A DNA stretch of 64,000 nt from Candidatus Pantoea formicae (GCF_011752625.1 NZ_VWXD01000019.1:1-64000), one strand, 5' to 3'. Positions 24,833 to 34,627 are shown, counted from the first letter of the stretch. Numbers and translations are program-made. The notes: a model not told the origin generated them from the sequence alone.

Positions 24833-26169
24833 GCGGATTAAAAAAACAGGCCGTCTGGCTGTTTGGCAGTACCTGCTTTGCAGCGTTGTTGCAGGTGTTA
24901 CAGCTCAGCGTACTGGCGCGTAAGCTGGAAACGCATGAGCTGGGCTTATTGGCCATCATCAATGCTATCCTCGCCGTGGCGACGGTATTGCAGGATATGG
25001 GGATGAGCAGCTACATCGTGCATCGTCAGGACATCAATCGCCGTCAGCAAAGTACCATTTATTGGGTGAACGTTTCGCTCAGCTTATGCACCGGCCTGAT
25101 TATGTTGGCGATTGCCTTCCCGGTGGCGTGGTTCTATCACCTGCCAGAACTGACCGGGCTGATTATGCTCACCAGCCTCAACTTCCTGGTGCTGGGGCAC
25201 TTGTCGCAGTATCAGGCGCACTATGTGAAGTCCAAACGCATGGTGACGCTGGCGAAGATTGAGATGGGAACCAAGCTGTTCGCGTTCATTTGCACCGTAG
25301 CGATGCTGTATTTAACGTCGCTCACGGTAGCGGCGGCCATTCTTGGGCTGTTTATCAATGCCTTTACGCGCATTCTGTGCATGATCTACTTCGGAGAGAA
25401 GTCGTGGCGTCCGACGTGGGAGTTTGAAGCAAAAACCTTCTTCAGCGCGGTGCGTTACGGCATTTACCAGCTTGGCTCCCAGACCATCAACCAGTTGCGC
25501 ACCCAAGCGGATGCCCTGATTGTGGGTAAAGTGATGGGCGCGGAAATGCTGGGTATCTATTCACTAGCCAAAGAACTGGTTCTGCAGCCGTTGAAACTGG
25601 TCTCCCCGGTGATTAACCGTCTGGCTCTGCCTCGTTTCGCGGAGAAACAGCACGATCCGGAGCAGCTGAAAAAGCTGTTCCTGAAAGGCACCTTCGTCAT
25701 CATGTTGTTCAGTAGTCTGATGTATCTGGCGATCGGCATTCTGTCTCCGGTGATTGTCCGCGTGCTGTATGGCGCATCACATGAGCAGGTTTACCATCTG
25801 ATTCCGCTGATGCTGCTGTTTGGAATGCTTCGTCCTATGGGCGGCTTAACCGGGGCGATTTCGCAGGCGAATGGCAAAACCAATGTCGAATTTTACTGGA
25901 ATATCGTGGCGAGCCTGGTGGTCGTGGTGGTGCTGGCAACCACTTACATCTGGCCTAACGTCCTGTATGTCGCGCTGACGCTGTCGATTTCTCAGGTACT
26001 GATCTCGGCCTTCGCGCATCCTTTCTTTATTAAGCCGGTTATTGGTATCCGCTTTATGCCGTATGCACGCCAGTGGGTCTCCGTATCTGTGGTGTTTGTT
26101 GGCCTGATGGTGGTGGTGAATCACTTCAATCTATTTGTGATGCCGGAGTGGTTTGAGGGCTGGCTTTAA
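24829..26169 (+). CDS. wzx: Wzx, EPS repeat-unit flippase (MOP superfamily)
   Basis: A 446-aa integral membrane protein with about twelve hydrophobic segments, family of WzxC/AmsL. It should move the undecaprenyl-diphosphate-linked repeat unit to the periplasmic face. Typical segments are LARKLETHELGLLAIINAIL near the start and ADALIVGKVMGAEMLGIYSLAKEL in the centre. GTG start codon at 24829 overlaps the wceK stop (GTGA), implying coupled translation. It is the last gene of the transferase block and is followed by a perfect 11-bp hairpin. It cannot be the missing polymerase: its fold and motifs are those of flippases. Confidence 0.88.
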   Translation: MSGLKKQAVWLFGSTCFAALLQVLQLSVLARKLETHELGLLAIINAILAVATVLQDMGMSSYIVHRQDINRRQQSTIYWVNVSLSLCTGLIMLAIAFPVAWFYHLPELTGLIMLTSLNFLVLGHLSQYQAHYVKSKRMVTLAKIEMGTKLFAFICTVAMLYLTSLTVAAAILGLFINAFTRILCMIYFGEKSWRPTWEFEAKTFFSAVRYGIYQLGSQTINQLRTQADALIVGKVMGAEMLGIYSLAKELVLQPLKLVSPVINRLALPRFAEKQHDPEQLKKLFLKGTFVIMLFSSLMYLAIGILSPVIVRVLYGASHEQVYHLIPLMLLFGMLRPMGGLTGAISQANGKTNVEFYWNIVASLVVVVVLATTYIWPNVLYVALTLSISQVLISAFAHPFFIKPVIGIRFMPYARQWVSVSVVFVGLMVVVNHFNLFVMPEWFEGWL

Positions 26170-26195
26170 GTATCCCCTCTATCTTCGTATCAATC

Positions 26196-26229
26196 CGTAG
26201 CGGTGCTGTAAATGGCACCGCTACGTTTT
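26196..26229 (+). terminator. Terminator after wzx
   Basis: CGTAGCGGTGC (26196-26206), eight-base loop, GCACCGCTACG (26215-26225), then TTTT. A perfect 11-bp stem shares its outer arms with the dispersed GTAGCGG palindromes. The short T-run makes strength uncertain. Confidence 0.7.
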
Positions 26230-26528
26230 CCCGCTCGCCATCCTGTATGCGTAATCAAAACCTCACACCCTCGTCAAAATCCTCTGCATTCATTCTGCAA
26301 ATCACTGGCCTTATCGTGTGTGCTTTTTCCATCCTCCTCTCACGGTTTTTCAGCAGTTTAGCCGGTTCATTTTCGGCGTGTTAGGCGAAGCGGTGGAGGG
26401 GTTTTTTTCCGATTTTTGATGTCGTGACAGAGAGTTAGTGCCGGTTTTTCAGATTAAGATTATACTTGCTGCACCGGCCGATCCTGCATAATCGACCCCA
26501 CGTATTCACTTCATGAAATGGAATAAAT
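26230..26528 (+). other. galF upstream region
   Basis: About 300 bp without a gene. TATACT at 26461-26466 is a good -10 candidate, but no -35 at normal spacing is obvious. No JUMPstart, RcsAB box or repeat was seen. A separate promoter here would uncouple galF-galE from the EPS operon. Confidence 0.4.
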
Positions 26529-27422
26529 ATGACCAAGCTTAAAGCAGTAATCCCGGTTGCGGGTCTCGGTATGCATATGCTCCCTGCAACAAAAGCTATC
26601 CCGAAAGAGATGCTGCCAATCGTCGATAAACCAATGATTCAATACATTGTTGACGAGTGCGTCGCTGCGGGCATCAAGGAGATTGTGCTGGTCACCCATG
26701 CTTCCAAAAATGCAGTGGAAAACCACTTTGATACTACTTATGAGCTGGAAGCGCTGCTTGAAGCGCGCGTTAAGCGCCAGCTGCTGAGCGAAGTGCAATC
26801 AATTTGTCCGCCGGGCGTGACCATCATGAACGTGCGCCAGGCGAACCCGCTGGGTCTGGGGCACTCTGTACTCTGTGCTCGCCCAATGATCGGCGATAAC
26901 CCGTTTGTTGTCGTGTTGCCAGACGTGCTGCTGGACGATTCAACCGCTGACCACCTGCGTTATAACCTTGCCGCGATGGTTGCGCGTTTCGAAGAGACCG
27001 GTCGTTCACAGGTTCTGGCGAAGCATATGCCGGGTGAAGATCTGACCGAATATGGTGTGTTAACCACCGAAACGGCGATTGATAACCCAGGCGATATCAG
27101 CACCATCACTAACATCATCGAAAAACCGGAAGCGGGCCAGTTAGATTCTGACCTGACTGCGGTGGGCCGCTATGTCCTCTCTGCCGATATCTGGGCTGAA
27201 CTGGAAAAGACCGAGCCAGGCGCATGGGGCCGTATTCAGCTGACCGATGCGATTGCTTCTCTCAGCAAGAAAAAACCGGTTGATGCACAATTGCTGACAG
27301 GTACCAGCTTCGATTGTGGTAAAAAAATGGGCTACATGCAGGCCTTCGTTTCTTACGGCCTGCGTAACAACGCTCAGGGTCGTGATTTCCGCGAAGCTAT
27401 CCAGAAAATCCTGGCGAAATAA
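26529..27422 (+). CDS. galF: GalF, UTP-glucose-1-phosphate uridylyltransferase homologue / regulatory subunit
   Basis: A 297-aa nucleotidyltransferase. GLGMHMLPATKAIPKEM distinguishes GalF from GalU, in which the same loop reads GLGTRMLPATK. The rest is colinear with E. coli GalF through QLTDAI and DCGKKMGYMQA. GalF has little or no activity alone and is thought to modulate GalU and hence UDP-glucose supply for EPS and LPS. It is the classical left boundary of enteric O-antigen loci; here it follows the EPS operon and precedes galE. GAATAAAT lies before the ATG. Confidence 0.93.
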   Translation: MTKLKAVIPVAGLGMHMLPATKAIPKEMLPIVDKPMIQYIVDECVAAGIKEIVLVTHASKNAVENHFDTTYELEALLEARVKRQLLSEVQSICPPGVTIMNVRQANPLGLGHSVLCARPMIGDNPFVVVLPDVLLDDSTADHLRYNLAAMVARFEETGRSQVLAKHMPGEDLTEYGVLTTETAIDNPGDISTITNIIEKPEAGQLDSDLTAVGRYVLSADIWAELEKTEPGAWGRIQLTDAIASLSKKKPVDAQLLTGTSFDCGKKMGYMQAFVSYGLRNNAQGRDFREAIQKILAK

Positions 27423-27466
27423 TCCATTCTCATGCCGCGCCGTTTGCGCGGTTTAAAGGAGTACAC

Positions 27467-28480
27467 ATGGCTATTTTGGTAACGGGCGGAGCGGGTTACA
27501 TCGGCTCCCATACGGTGCTGGCGCTGTTAGAGCGCGGCGACGACGTTGTGGTCCTGGATAACCTTTGCAATGCTTCGCGCGAAGCCATCAATCGCGTGGA
27601 AAAGCTGTCCGGCAAGAAAGCGGTGTTCGTTGAAGGCGACATCCGCGATCGCGCTTGCCTGCGTGACTTGTTTGCGGCTAACGACATTTCGGCTGTGATT
27701 CACTTCGCGGCGTTGAAAGCAGTGGGTGAATCGACCCGCATGCCGCTGGAATATTACGAGAACAACGTTGCGGGCACCGTGGTGTTGCTCGAAGAGATGC
27801 GCGCTGCAGGCGTGTGGAACTTCATTTTCAGCTCGTCAGCGACCGTATACGGCGCCGATGCCCCGGTTCCTTACGTGGAAACCACACCAATCGGTGGCAC
27901 CACCAGCCCGTACGGCACTTCTAAGCTGATGATCGAATTCGTGATGCGCGATTTCGCGAAAGCGGATCCCAATTTCAAAGCCATCGCACTGCGTTACTTC
28001 AACCCAGTGGGCGCGCATGAGTCTGGCGAGATTGGCGAAGACCCAACCGGTATTCCTAACAACCTGCTGCCGTACATTGCGCAGGTGGCGATTGGGCGTC
28101 TGGAGAAACTGGGCGTGTTTGGCGATGACTATGACACGCCAGATGGCACTGCGCAGCGCGACTACATCCACGTGGTGGATTTGGCCGAAGGCCACCTGAA
28201 GGCACTGGATCATCTGCCGAAAGTGACAGGCTACAAAGCGTATAACCTCGGCGGCGGGGTAGGGTTCTCAGTGCTGGAGATGATTAAAGCCTTTGAGAAG
28301 GCATCCGGCAAGGCGATCCCGTTTGAGTTTAAACCGCGTCGTGATGGCGATTTACCGGCGTTCTGGGCTGATGCGACTCTGGCGAATAATGAGCTGGACT
28401 GGCGTGTGACGCGTGGCATCGATGCGATGATGCGCGATACCTGGAACTGGCAGTCGAAGAACCCGGATGGGTTTAAATAA
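27467..28480 (+). CDS. galE: UDP-glucose 4-epimerase
   Basis: A 337-aa extended short-chain dehydrogenase interconverting UDP-glucose and UDP-galactose. GGAGYIGSH is the NAD-binding glycine motif. SSSATVYG and the YGTSK motif hold catalytic Ser/Thr, Tyr and Lys. The length matches E. coli GalE (338 aa). AAAGGAG precedes the ATG. Being next to the galactose-rich EPS operon rather than in a gal operon points to a role in EPS precursor supply, as in amylovoran and stewartan producers. It ends in a strong terminator. Confidence 0.94.
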   Translation: MAILVTGGAGYIGSHTVLALLERGDDVVVLDNLCNASREAINRVEKLSGKKAVFVEGDIRDRACLRDLFAANDISAVIHFAALKAVGESTRMPLEYYENNVAGTVVLLEEMRAAGVWNFIFSSSATVYGADAPVPYVETTPIGGTTSPYGTSKLMIEFVMRDFAKADPNFKAIALRYFNPVGAHESGEIGEDPTGIPNNLLPYIAQVAIGRLEKLGVFGDDYDTPDGTAQRDYIHVVDLAEGHLKALDHLPKVTGYKAYNLGGGVGFSVLEMIKAFEKASGKAIPFEFKPRRDGDLPAFWADATLANNELDWRVTRGIDAMMRDTWNWQSKNPDGFK

Positions 28481-28494
28481 TCTTCACACCATCA

Positions 28495-28520
28495 AGCGGA
28501 CGTTATGTCCGCTTTTTTTT
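28495..28520 (+). terminator. Intrinsic terminator after galE
   Basis: AGCGGAC (28495-28501), loop GTTAT, GTCCGCT (28507-28513), followed by an uninterrupted T-run. It separates the galF-galE unit from the O-antigen operon. Confidence 0.9.
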
Positions 28521-28803
28521 GCCCCTCATTTGACCCACTTCTTTTTTTCGTCACTTTCTGATTGCTTCCAAATGCGTGCAGGTAGACGATCCTTCAATTA
28601 AGCAATCGCACAAACGGTTAAATAGTGAACCATCGCTAAATGGCGGAGGCCATATGGGTCGAGTTCAGTTCGCGACAATGGTAAAGTTCAAGTTGCGAAA
28701 CTATTAATTCTTTCTAAACATTGCTAAAGAATTAAAATTATTTCAAGTAGATAGTGCGAGAGATTGAAAATAGGCACTATGCTTAAAGGTGATTTTTACA
28801 CAT
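28521..28803 (+). other. AT-rich promoter region of the O-antigen operon
   Basis: No gene is visible. The stretch is strongly AT-rich around 28690-28790, a setting suited to H-NS binding and a promoter, but I could not fix -35/-10 hexamers. It leads directly into the JUMPstart element. Confidence 0.45.
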
Positions 28804-28842
28804 CAGCAGGTTGGGAGCTGTAACCCAAGGGCGGTAGCTTTG
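28804..28842 (+). promoter_or_regulatory. JUMPstart sequence with ops element upstream of rmlB
   Basis: The stretch begins CAGCAGGTTGGGAGCTGTAA and ends CCCAAGGGCGGTAGCTTTG. It aligns with the 39-bp JUMPstart consensus over its whole length; the ops core GGCGGTAGCTT is at 28830-28840. It marks the start of an RfaH-dependent O-antigen operon and lies about 80 nt before the rmlB start. Confidence 0.9.
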
Positions 28843-28920
28843 CCTGTTGCTTATGTAGCGAATACTTTTTCCCCTCTGGCCGGGAGCTCCCGGCCGCAAT
28901 GTCAGGAATAGCCCAACGTT

Positions 28921-30000
28921 ATGAAGATTTTAATTACTGGTGGTGCAGGTTTTATCGGATCAGCTGTGGTGCGTCATGTTATCAATGACACCAGTGATGA
29001 GGTCATTAATGTTGATAAGCTGACCTATGCGGGCAATCTTGAGTCACTGAAAACGGTGAGTGACAGTCCGCGTTATGCATTTTGCCAGGTTGATATCTGC
29101 GATGGCGTCGCACTGGCTAAAGTTTTCAATGAACATCAGCCTGATGCTGTGATGCATTTAGCGGCCGAAAGTCATGTCGACCGCTCTATCACTGGGCCTG
29201 CAGAGTTTGTGCAAACCAACGTTGTGGGTACTTATGCTCTGCTTGAAGCCAGTCGCCAATACTGGATGGCCTTGCCCGATGATCGTAAAAGCGCTTTCCG
29301 TTTTCATCACATTTCAACTGATGAAGTCTATGGTGACTTGCCACATCCCGATGAAATGGAAGGCGAACTTCCTATGTTCACTGAAGAAACGCCTTATGCG
29401 CCAAGCAGTCCATATTCATCAACCAAAGCCGCCAGTGACCACCTGGTGCGTGCCTGGGGTCGTACTTATGGCTTGCCTATTGTGGTGACCAACTGTTCGA
29501 ATAACTATGGCCCATTCCATTTCCCGGAAAAACTCATCCCACTCATCATCAGCAATGCATTAGAAGGCAAGCCTTTGCCAATTTATGGCAAGGGAGATCA
29601 AATCCGTGATTGGCTCTATGTAGAAGATCACGCACGCGCCTTATATACCGTCGTTACCCAGGCGAAAACCGGCACGACTTACAACATTGGCGGCCACAAT
29701 GAAAAGCAAAACCTTGAGGTCGTCCACAAGGTTTGTGAGTTGTTAGATGAGTTACGCCCTAAAGAAACGCCTTACGCTCAGCAAATTACTTACGTGGGTG
29801 ACCGTCCTGGCCATGACCGTCGTTATGCGATTGATGCATCGAAGATTGAGCGCGAGCTGGGATGGAAACCGCAGGAAAGCTTTGAAACCGGTTTGCGTAA
29901 AACCGTGCAGTGGTATCTGGATAATCATGAATGGGTTGAGCATGTTAAAAGCGGTGCCTATCAGAACTGGATTGAACAAAACTATGAGAAGCGCAGCTAA
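28921..30000 (+). CDS. rmlB: dTDP-glucose 4,6-dehydratase
   Basis: A 359-aa extended SDR enzyme, the second step of dTDP-L-rhamnose synthesis. GGAGFIGSAVVRH is the NAD-binding motif; THIS TDEVYG-type segment (HHISTDEVYGDL) holds catalytic Thr-Asp-Glu, and YSSTKAAS supplies Tyr and Lys. AESHVDRS is also conserved. The AGGA sequence is about 15 bases before the ATG, so the start has unusual spacing. The stop overlaps the rmlD start (TAATG). Confidence 0.96.
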   Translation: MKILITGGAGFIGSAVVRHVINDTSDEVINVDKLTYAGNLESLKTVSDSPRYAFCQVDICDGVALAKVFNEHQPDAVMHLAAESHVDRSITGPAEFVQTNVVGTYALLEASRQYWMALPDDRKSAFRFHHISTDEVYGDLPHPDEMEGELPMFTEETPYAPSSPYSSTKAASDHLVRAWGRTYGLPIVVTNCSNNYGPFHFPEKLIPLIISNALEGKPLPIYGKGDQIRDWLYVEDHARALYTVVTQAKTGTTYNIGGHNEKQNLEVVHKVCELLDELRPKETPYAQQITYVGDRPGHDRRYAIDASKIERELGWKPQESFETGLRKTVQWYLDNHEWVEHVKSGAYQNWIEQNYEKRS

Positions 30001-30887
30001 TGAAAATCTTGCTACTGGGTAAGAACGGCCAGGTTGGCTGGGAACTTCAACGATCGCTAGCACCATTGGGTGAGGTTATCGCACTGGATCGGCATTCAAG
30101 CGAACATTGTGGTGACCTGACCAACCCAGCAGGTATAACCAAGACCGTTCGTGATACTCAACCGGATGTCATTGTTAATGCTGCTGCTTATACCGCAGTG
30201 GATAAAGCCGAAAGCGATTTGAACAATGCCGAGCTAATTAATGCCATCAGTGTTGAAGCGTTAGCTTGCGCGGCGCGTGATGTAAATGCTTTGCTGGTCC
30301 ATTACTCGACAGATTACGTTTTCGACGGAAGCGGTGATCGTCCGTGGAGAGAGGATGACATGACTTCTCCTCTTAATGCCTATGGCAAAACTAAGCGTCA
30401 AGGTGAAGAAGCCATCATCGCCAATGCGCCAAACTATCTGATTTTCCGCACCAGCTGGGTCTATGCAGCGAAAGGTAATAACTTCGCCAAAACCATGATC
30501 CGTCTGGCTCAGGAACGTGAAACGCTGGCGGTTATCAATGATCAATTCGGAGCGCCAACCGGTGCAGAACTGATCGCTGACTGTACCGCGCATGCTATTA
30601 AATCAACGTTGTCCCACCCGGAAAAATCAGGCGTATATAACCTGATTGCCTCTGGCGTTACCACCTGGCACGCTTATGCAGAATTAGTGATTGGCTATGT
30701 ACGTGACAAGGGGCTGCCGCTTAAGGTCACGGCAATCAATACTGTAGATACGGCAGCGTTTCCCACTCCCGCAAAGCGCCCATCTAACTCCCGGCTTAAT
30801 ACTGAAAAACTGACAACAACATTCGACCTCACACTGCCAGAATGGCAACGTGGAGTTATTCGTATGTTGGATGAGCTTTATAGCTGA
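30000..30887 (+). CDS. rmlD: dTDP-4-dehydrorhamnose reductase
   Basis: A 295-aa NAD(P)H-dependent SDR that reduces dTDP-4-keto-L-rhamnose in the last step of the pathway. LLGKNGQVGWEL is the cofactor glycine motif, STDYVFDG is the conserved substrate-side segment, and YGKTKRQGE holds the catalytic YxxxK. It overlaps rmlB by one base, implying coupled translation. Confidence 0.95.
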   Translation: MKILLLGKNGQVGWELQRSLAPLGEVIALDRHSSEHCGDLTNPAGITKTVRDTQPDVIVNAAAYTAVDKAESDLNNAELINAISVEALACAARDVNALLVHYSTDYVFDGSGDRPWREDDMTSPLNAYGKTKRQGEEAIIANAPNYLIFRTSWVYAAKGNNFAKTMIRLAQERETLAVINDQFGAPTGAELIADCTAHAIKSTLSHPEKSGVYNLIASGVTTWHAYAELVIGYVRDKGLPLKVTAINTVDTAAFPTPAKRPSNSRLNTEKLTTTFDLTLPEWQRGVIRMLDELYS

Positions 30888-30925
30888 GTCATTTTTGGTC
30901 TTGCAAAAATTCAAGGATAATCGTT

Positions 30926-31807
30926 GTGAAAAGTAAAAAAGGAATCATTCTGGCGGGCGGTTCAGGCACGCGTTTGTATCCGGTCACGATGGCGGTGAGC
31001 AAGCAGTTATTACCCATCTATGACAAGCCAATGATCTATTACCCGTTAAGCACTCTGATGCTCGCCGGTATCCGCGACATTTTGATCATTAGCACCCCGC
31101 AAGATACGCCACGTTTTGAAAGTCTGCTGGGTGATGGCTCGCAGTGGGGCCTGAATCTGCAGTATGTCGTCCAGGAAAGCCCAGATGGTTTGGCTCAAGC
31201 ATTCATTCTGGGTGAGGAATTTATTGGCGACGACAACTGTGCGCTGATTCTCGGTGACAACATCTTCTATGGTCACGACCTGCATAAACAGCTTGAAGAT
31301 GCTTCGAGTAAAGAGCAGGGCGCAACCGTCTTTGCTTATCGTGTTCATGATCCAGAGCGTTATGGCGTGGTTGAATTCGACAAAACCGGAAAAGCAATTT
31401 CACTGGTTGAGAAACCCGCTGAGCCAAAAAGCAACTATGCAGTGACCGGTCTCTATTTCTATGACAACAGCGTTGTTGAACTGGCTAAGAATCTTAAACC
31501 TTCTCCACGGGGTGAGCTGGAAATTACTGATATCAACAACCTCTACCTTGAGAAGGGCGAACTCTCTGTCTCTATCATGGGACGTGGGCATGCGTGGCTT
31601 GATACCGGAACGCATCAGAGCTTAATGGAAGCGAACAACTTTATTCAGACGATTGAAACCCGCCAAGGGCTGAAAGTTGCCTGCCCAGAAGAGATTGCTT
31701 ATCGCATGGGCTTTATTGATGCGGAAAAGCTCAAGGAGCTGGCGCAACCGTTGCTAAAGAACGAGTACGGTAAGTATCTAATGGCGCTCTATAACGGAAA
31801 AATTTAA
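30926..31807 (+). CDS. rmlA: Glucose-1-phosphate thymidylyltransferase
   Basis: A 293-aa nucleotidyltransferase that makes dTDP-glucose, the first and feedback-controlled step of dTDP-rhamnose synthesis. The start motif is GIILAGGSGTRLYPVT, with KQLLPIYDKPMIYYPLS and VEKPAEPKSNYAVTG following. GTG start codon with AAGGATAATC upstream. The order rmlB-D-A-C is that of most enteric O-antigen loci. The stop overlaps the rmlC start. Confidence 0.96.
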   Translation: MKSKKGIILAGGSGTRLYPVTMAVSKQLLPIYDKPMIYYPLSTLMLAGIRDILIISTPQDTPRFESLLGDGSQWGLNLQYVVQESPDGLAQAFILGEEFIGDDNCALILGDNIFYGHDLHKQLEDASSKEQGATVFAYRVHDPERYGVVEFDKTGKAISLVEKPAEPKSNYAVTGLYFYDNSVVELAKNLKPSPRGELEITDINNLYLEKGELSVSIMGRGHAWLDTGTHQSLMEANNFIQTIETRQGLKVACPEEIAYRMGFIDAEKLKELAQPLLKNEYGKYLMALYNGKI

Positions 31808-32340
31808 TGAATATTATTGATACCAAAATTGCTGATGTAAAAATCATTGAACCGAAGGTGTTTGGCGACGAAAGGGGCTTTTTCCTCGAGACATTTCAGA
31901 AAGAACGTTACCTCGAAGCGCTGAATATCAAAGGTGATTTCGTACAGGACAACCATTCGCGTTCTGCCAAGGGCGTACTGCGTGGCCTGCATTTCCAACG
32001 TGTTAATCCGCAGGGCAAGCTTGTTCGCGTAGTAAGAGGGGAAGTCTTCGATGTTGCGGTAGATATTCGCCCTGAATCTGCCACTTTCAAACAGTGGGTT
32101 GGCGTCATCTTGTCAGAAGAAAACAAAACGCAATTTTGGATCCCACCGGGCCTGGCGCACGGTTTCGTGGTGTTATCAGACTTTGCCGATTTTGAATATA
32201 AGTGCACCAACTACTACGACCCAGGAAGTGAAGGCTGTTTATTGTGGAACGATCCTGAGGTTGGCATTGAATGGCCTGTTGAATCACCCCTGTTATCCGT
32301 TAAAGATCAGCAGGGTAAGAAACTTTCTCAGCTCGTTTAG
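31807..32340 (+). CDS. rmlC: dTDP-4-dehydrorhamnose 3,5-epimerase
   Basis: A 177-aa cupin that converts dTDP-4-keto-6-deoxyglucose to dTDP-4-keto-L-rhamnose. DERGFFLETF, the catalytic-His segment VLRGLHFQ, and GLAHGFVVLSD are conserved. The start overlaps the rmlA stop (TAATG). After it comes an 84-bp AT-rich gap where the base composition drops toward the O-antigen-specific genes. Confidence 0.95.
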   Translation: MNIIDTKIADVKIIEPKVFGDERGFFLETFQKERYLEALNIKGDFVQDNHSRSAKGVLRGLHFQRVNPQGKLVRVVRGEVFDVAVDIRPESATFKQWVGVILSEENKTQFWIPPGLAHGFVVLSDFADFEYKCTNYYDPGSEGCLLWNDPEVGIEWPVESPLLSVKDQQGKKLSQLV

Positions 32341-32424
32341 TTGTGACTTTAACAGCCTTAAATAAATTCGCTATTCATACGCGTAGATTTAGGGCGCAAG
32401 TAGCCGAATATTAATGGATTCATT

Positions 32425-33258
32425 ATGGACCCGCACTCAGTAAAATCTACATCGATTATCGTTTTGTTAAGAAGTATCATTGCAAACCGACATTTAATTT
32501 ATCAGATGACAAAGCGCGAGATTACAGGGCGATATCGTGGCTCATTTATGGGAGTACTGTGGTCTTTTATTAATCCTGTTCTGATGTTAACGGTTTACAC
32601 ATTTGTTTTTTCGGTAGTATTCAAAGCACGCTGGGGAACCGGTTCAGTAAGCGAGTCGAAGTCAGATTTCGCCATAATTTTATTTGTAGGGTTGATAGTT
32701 CATACGTTGTTTGCGGAAACGCTAATGCGCGCACCAACGCTGATATTGGGGAATGTGAACTATGTTAAAAAAGTTATATTTCCGCTAGAAACACTATCGG
32801 TAACAAGCATTGCTTCAGTTTTATTTCACTCTATAATCAGTTTGATTGTGTTATTAAGTGCCTTTTTTATTTTTAATGGCTTTATTCATTGGACGGTAAT
32901 TTTTATACCGCTGGTGTTCTTCCCATTAATTATAGTCTCTGTCGGTCTGTCATGGTTTCTTTCTTCACTAGGCGTGTTCATACGGGATGTGGGGCAAACC
33001 ATAGCGATTCTCACTATGATCTTAATGTTTCTTTCGCCAATATTTTATCCAGTCAGTGCGCTGCCTGAAAAATTTCAGCATGTTATTATTCTAAATCCAC
33101 TAACATTCATTATTGAGCAGTCAAGAAATGTAATTATCTGGGGGAAAATGCCTGATTTTACAGGATTAGCACTCTACTCAATTGCTGCTCTATGTTTAAT
33201 GTGGCTATGTTTCTTTTGGTTCCAGAAAACAAGAAAGGGCTTTGCCGATGTCCTTTAA
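32425..33258 (+). CDS. wzm: Wzm, ABC-2 polysaccharide export permease
   Basis: A 277-aa ABC-2 membrane protein with about six hydrophobic segments, containing TKREITGRYRGSFMGVLWSF near the N-terminus, a hallmark of O-antigen and teichoic acid export permeases. With Wzt it should move the finished undecaprenyl-linked polymer to the periplasm. The ATG at 32425 has a poor ribosome binding site. It overlaps wzt. Its presence means the O-antigen follows the ABC-transporter route rather than Wzx/Wzy. Confidence 0.9.
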   Translation: MDPHSVKSTSIIVLLRSIIANRHLIYQMTKREITGRYRGSFMGVLWSFINPVLMLTVYTFVFSVVFKARWGTGSVSESKSDFAIILFVGLIVHTLFAETLMRAPTLILGNVNYVKKVIFPLETLSVTSIASVLFHSIISLIVLLSAFFIFNGFIHWTVIFIPLVFFPLIIVSVGLSWFLSSLGVFIRDVGQTIAILTMILMFLSPIFYPVSALPEKFQHVIILNPLTFIIEQSRNVIIWGKMPDFTGLALYSIAALCLMWLCFFWFQKTRKGFADVL

Positions 33259-34627
33259 AGATAATGCAATAGAAGTTAATGGCGTCAGTAAATGTTTTAA
33301 AGTATACGAAAATCCGACGCAAAGACTTAAACAATTTCTATTCCCGCGTATCGATAATGCCCTGGGCCGAGAAGCGCGTATTTACCATAATGATTTCTGG
33401 GCATTGCGCGATATCTCCTTCGAGCTACCTCGTGGCCAAACCATGGGGATAGTGGGACGAAATGGTTCAGGTAAATCTACACTACTACAAATAATCGCGG
33501 GAACGTTAAGCCCAAGCACTGGTCAGATCAATGTCAGTGGAAGAGTCGCGGCACTGCTCGAACTGGGCGCGGGTTTTAACAATGATTTTACGGGCAGAGA
33601 AAATGTTTACCTTAATGCGTCTTTGCTGGGGCTGACAAAAGAAGAAACTGACAACAAACTTGATGATATTCTCTCATTTGCAGATATTGGCCACTTCATT
33701 GACTCCCCAGTAAGGGCTTATTCAAGCGGAATGCTGGTTCGCTTAGCATTCTCCGTGCAGGCCCAAATCGATCCAGAAATCCTAATTGTTGATGAAGCGC
33801 TTGCTGTCGGTGATGCAAAATTCCAAGCCAAATGTTTTGCTCGGCTCAAAAAGTTGAAAGAGAATGGCGCCTCAATTTTATTTGTATCTCATGCGACAGA
33901 ACAAATCGTTACGCATTGCGATAGCGCTATTTTACTTAATAGCGGAGTGGCACAGGCGATTGGAAAGCCAAAAGATATTGTAAACCAGTATCTAGATATT
34001 CTATTTGGTAAAAAAAGTGGAAGCAATGCAGAAAGAACAATCGTTGACACACAAATAGAAGAAGCGTCTAAAGGCGAGTTAGAACGTCTAGATCGAGAAA
34101 TCCAAAGTAAAGCTGAGACGAGCAGATACAGTAAATTACTCGGCGGAAAATTCGAGGAAAGACCAAACTATAGTCCAAATGAATATCGTTGGGGCGATGA
34201 AGCCGCATTAATCAAAGATTTTTACATCGAGCAGGGAGAGAGAGCGTATCCCTCAACGTTTGAACCCAATCAAGAATTTGATATAGCGTTTAGAATTAAG
34301 TTTATTAGTAAAGTATTTCGCCCAATTTTTGGTTTTGCAATTAAAACAAAAGATGGCGTAACAATTTACAATACAAACTCAGAATGGCAATCAGTTGAGA
34401 TCATCGATGAAGGGAAAGAAGGTTCCGAGTTAATTATATCATTCAAAGTAGATAATATATTATTCGAAGGTGACTACTTTATATCAGTGGGTGTTGCTAG
34501 CAGTAATACCCTTGGTGAAATTATCCCTCACGATCGTCGTTATGACTCAATTCATATTACAACAGGACCTGTTGCAAAATTCACAGGGCTGGTTGATCTA
34601 AATGCGAGAATAAAAGTTGAATACTAA
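33248..34627 (+). CDS. wzt: Wzt, O-antigen export ATPase with C-terminal carbohydrate-binding domain
   Basis: About 459 aa. The N-terminal ABC domain (residues about 1-250) has Walker A GIVGRNGSGKST, the signature YSSGMLVRLAF and Walker B ILIVDEAL. A linker leads to an extra domain of about 170 residues. It contains the RWGDEAALIKDFYI segment seen in Wzt proteins that read the methylated or otherwise capped chain end (E. coli O9a, Raoultella types). ATG 33248 lies within the end of wzm; an in-frame TTG 33242 is less likely. The next gene begins inside its 3' end. Confidence 0.9.
   Translation: MSFKDNAIEVNGVSKCFKVYENPTQRLKQFLFPRIDNALGREARIYHNDFWALRDISFELPRGQTMGIVGRNGSGKSTLLQIIAGTLSPSTGQINVSGRVAALLELGAGFNNDFTGRENVYLNASLLGLTKEETDNKLDDILSFADIGHFIDSPVRAYSSGMLVRLAFSVQAQIDPEILIVDEALAVGDAKFQAKCFARLKKLKENGASILFVSHATEQIVTHCDSAILLNSGVAQAIGKPKDIVNQYLDILFGKKSGSNAERTIVDTQIEEASKGELERLDREIQSKAETSRYSKLLGGKFEERPNYSPNEYRWGDEAALIKDFYIEQGERAYPSTFEPNQEFDIAFRIKFISKVFRPIFGFAIKTKDGVTIYNTNSEWQSVEIIDEGKEGSELIISFKVDNILFEGDYFISVGVASSNTLGEIIPHDRRYDSIHITTGPVAKFTGLVDLNARIKVEY

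Noticed and set aside
24829..26169. wzx gene as the missing Wzy polymerase
   Set aside because: Segments throughout are those of MOP-superfamily flippases, and its position at the operon end matches amsL/wzx.
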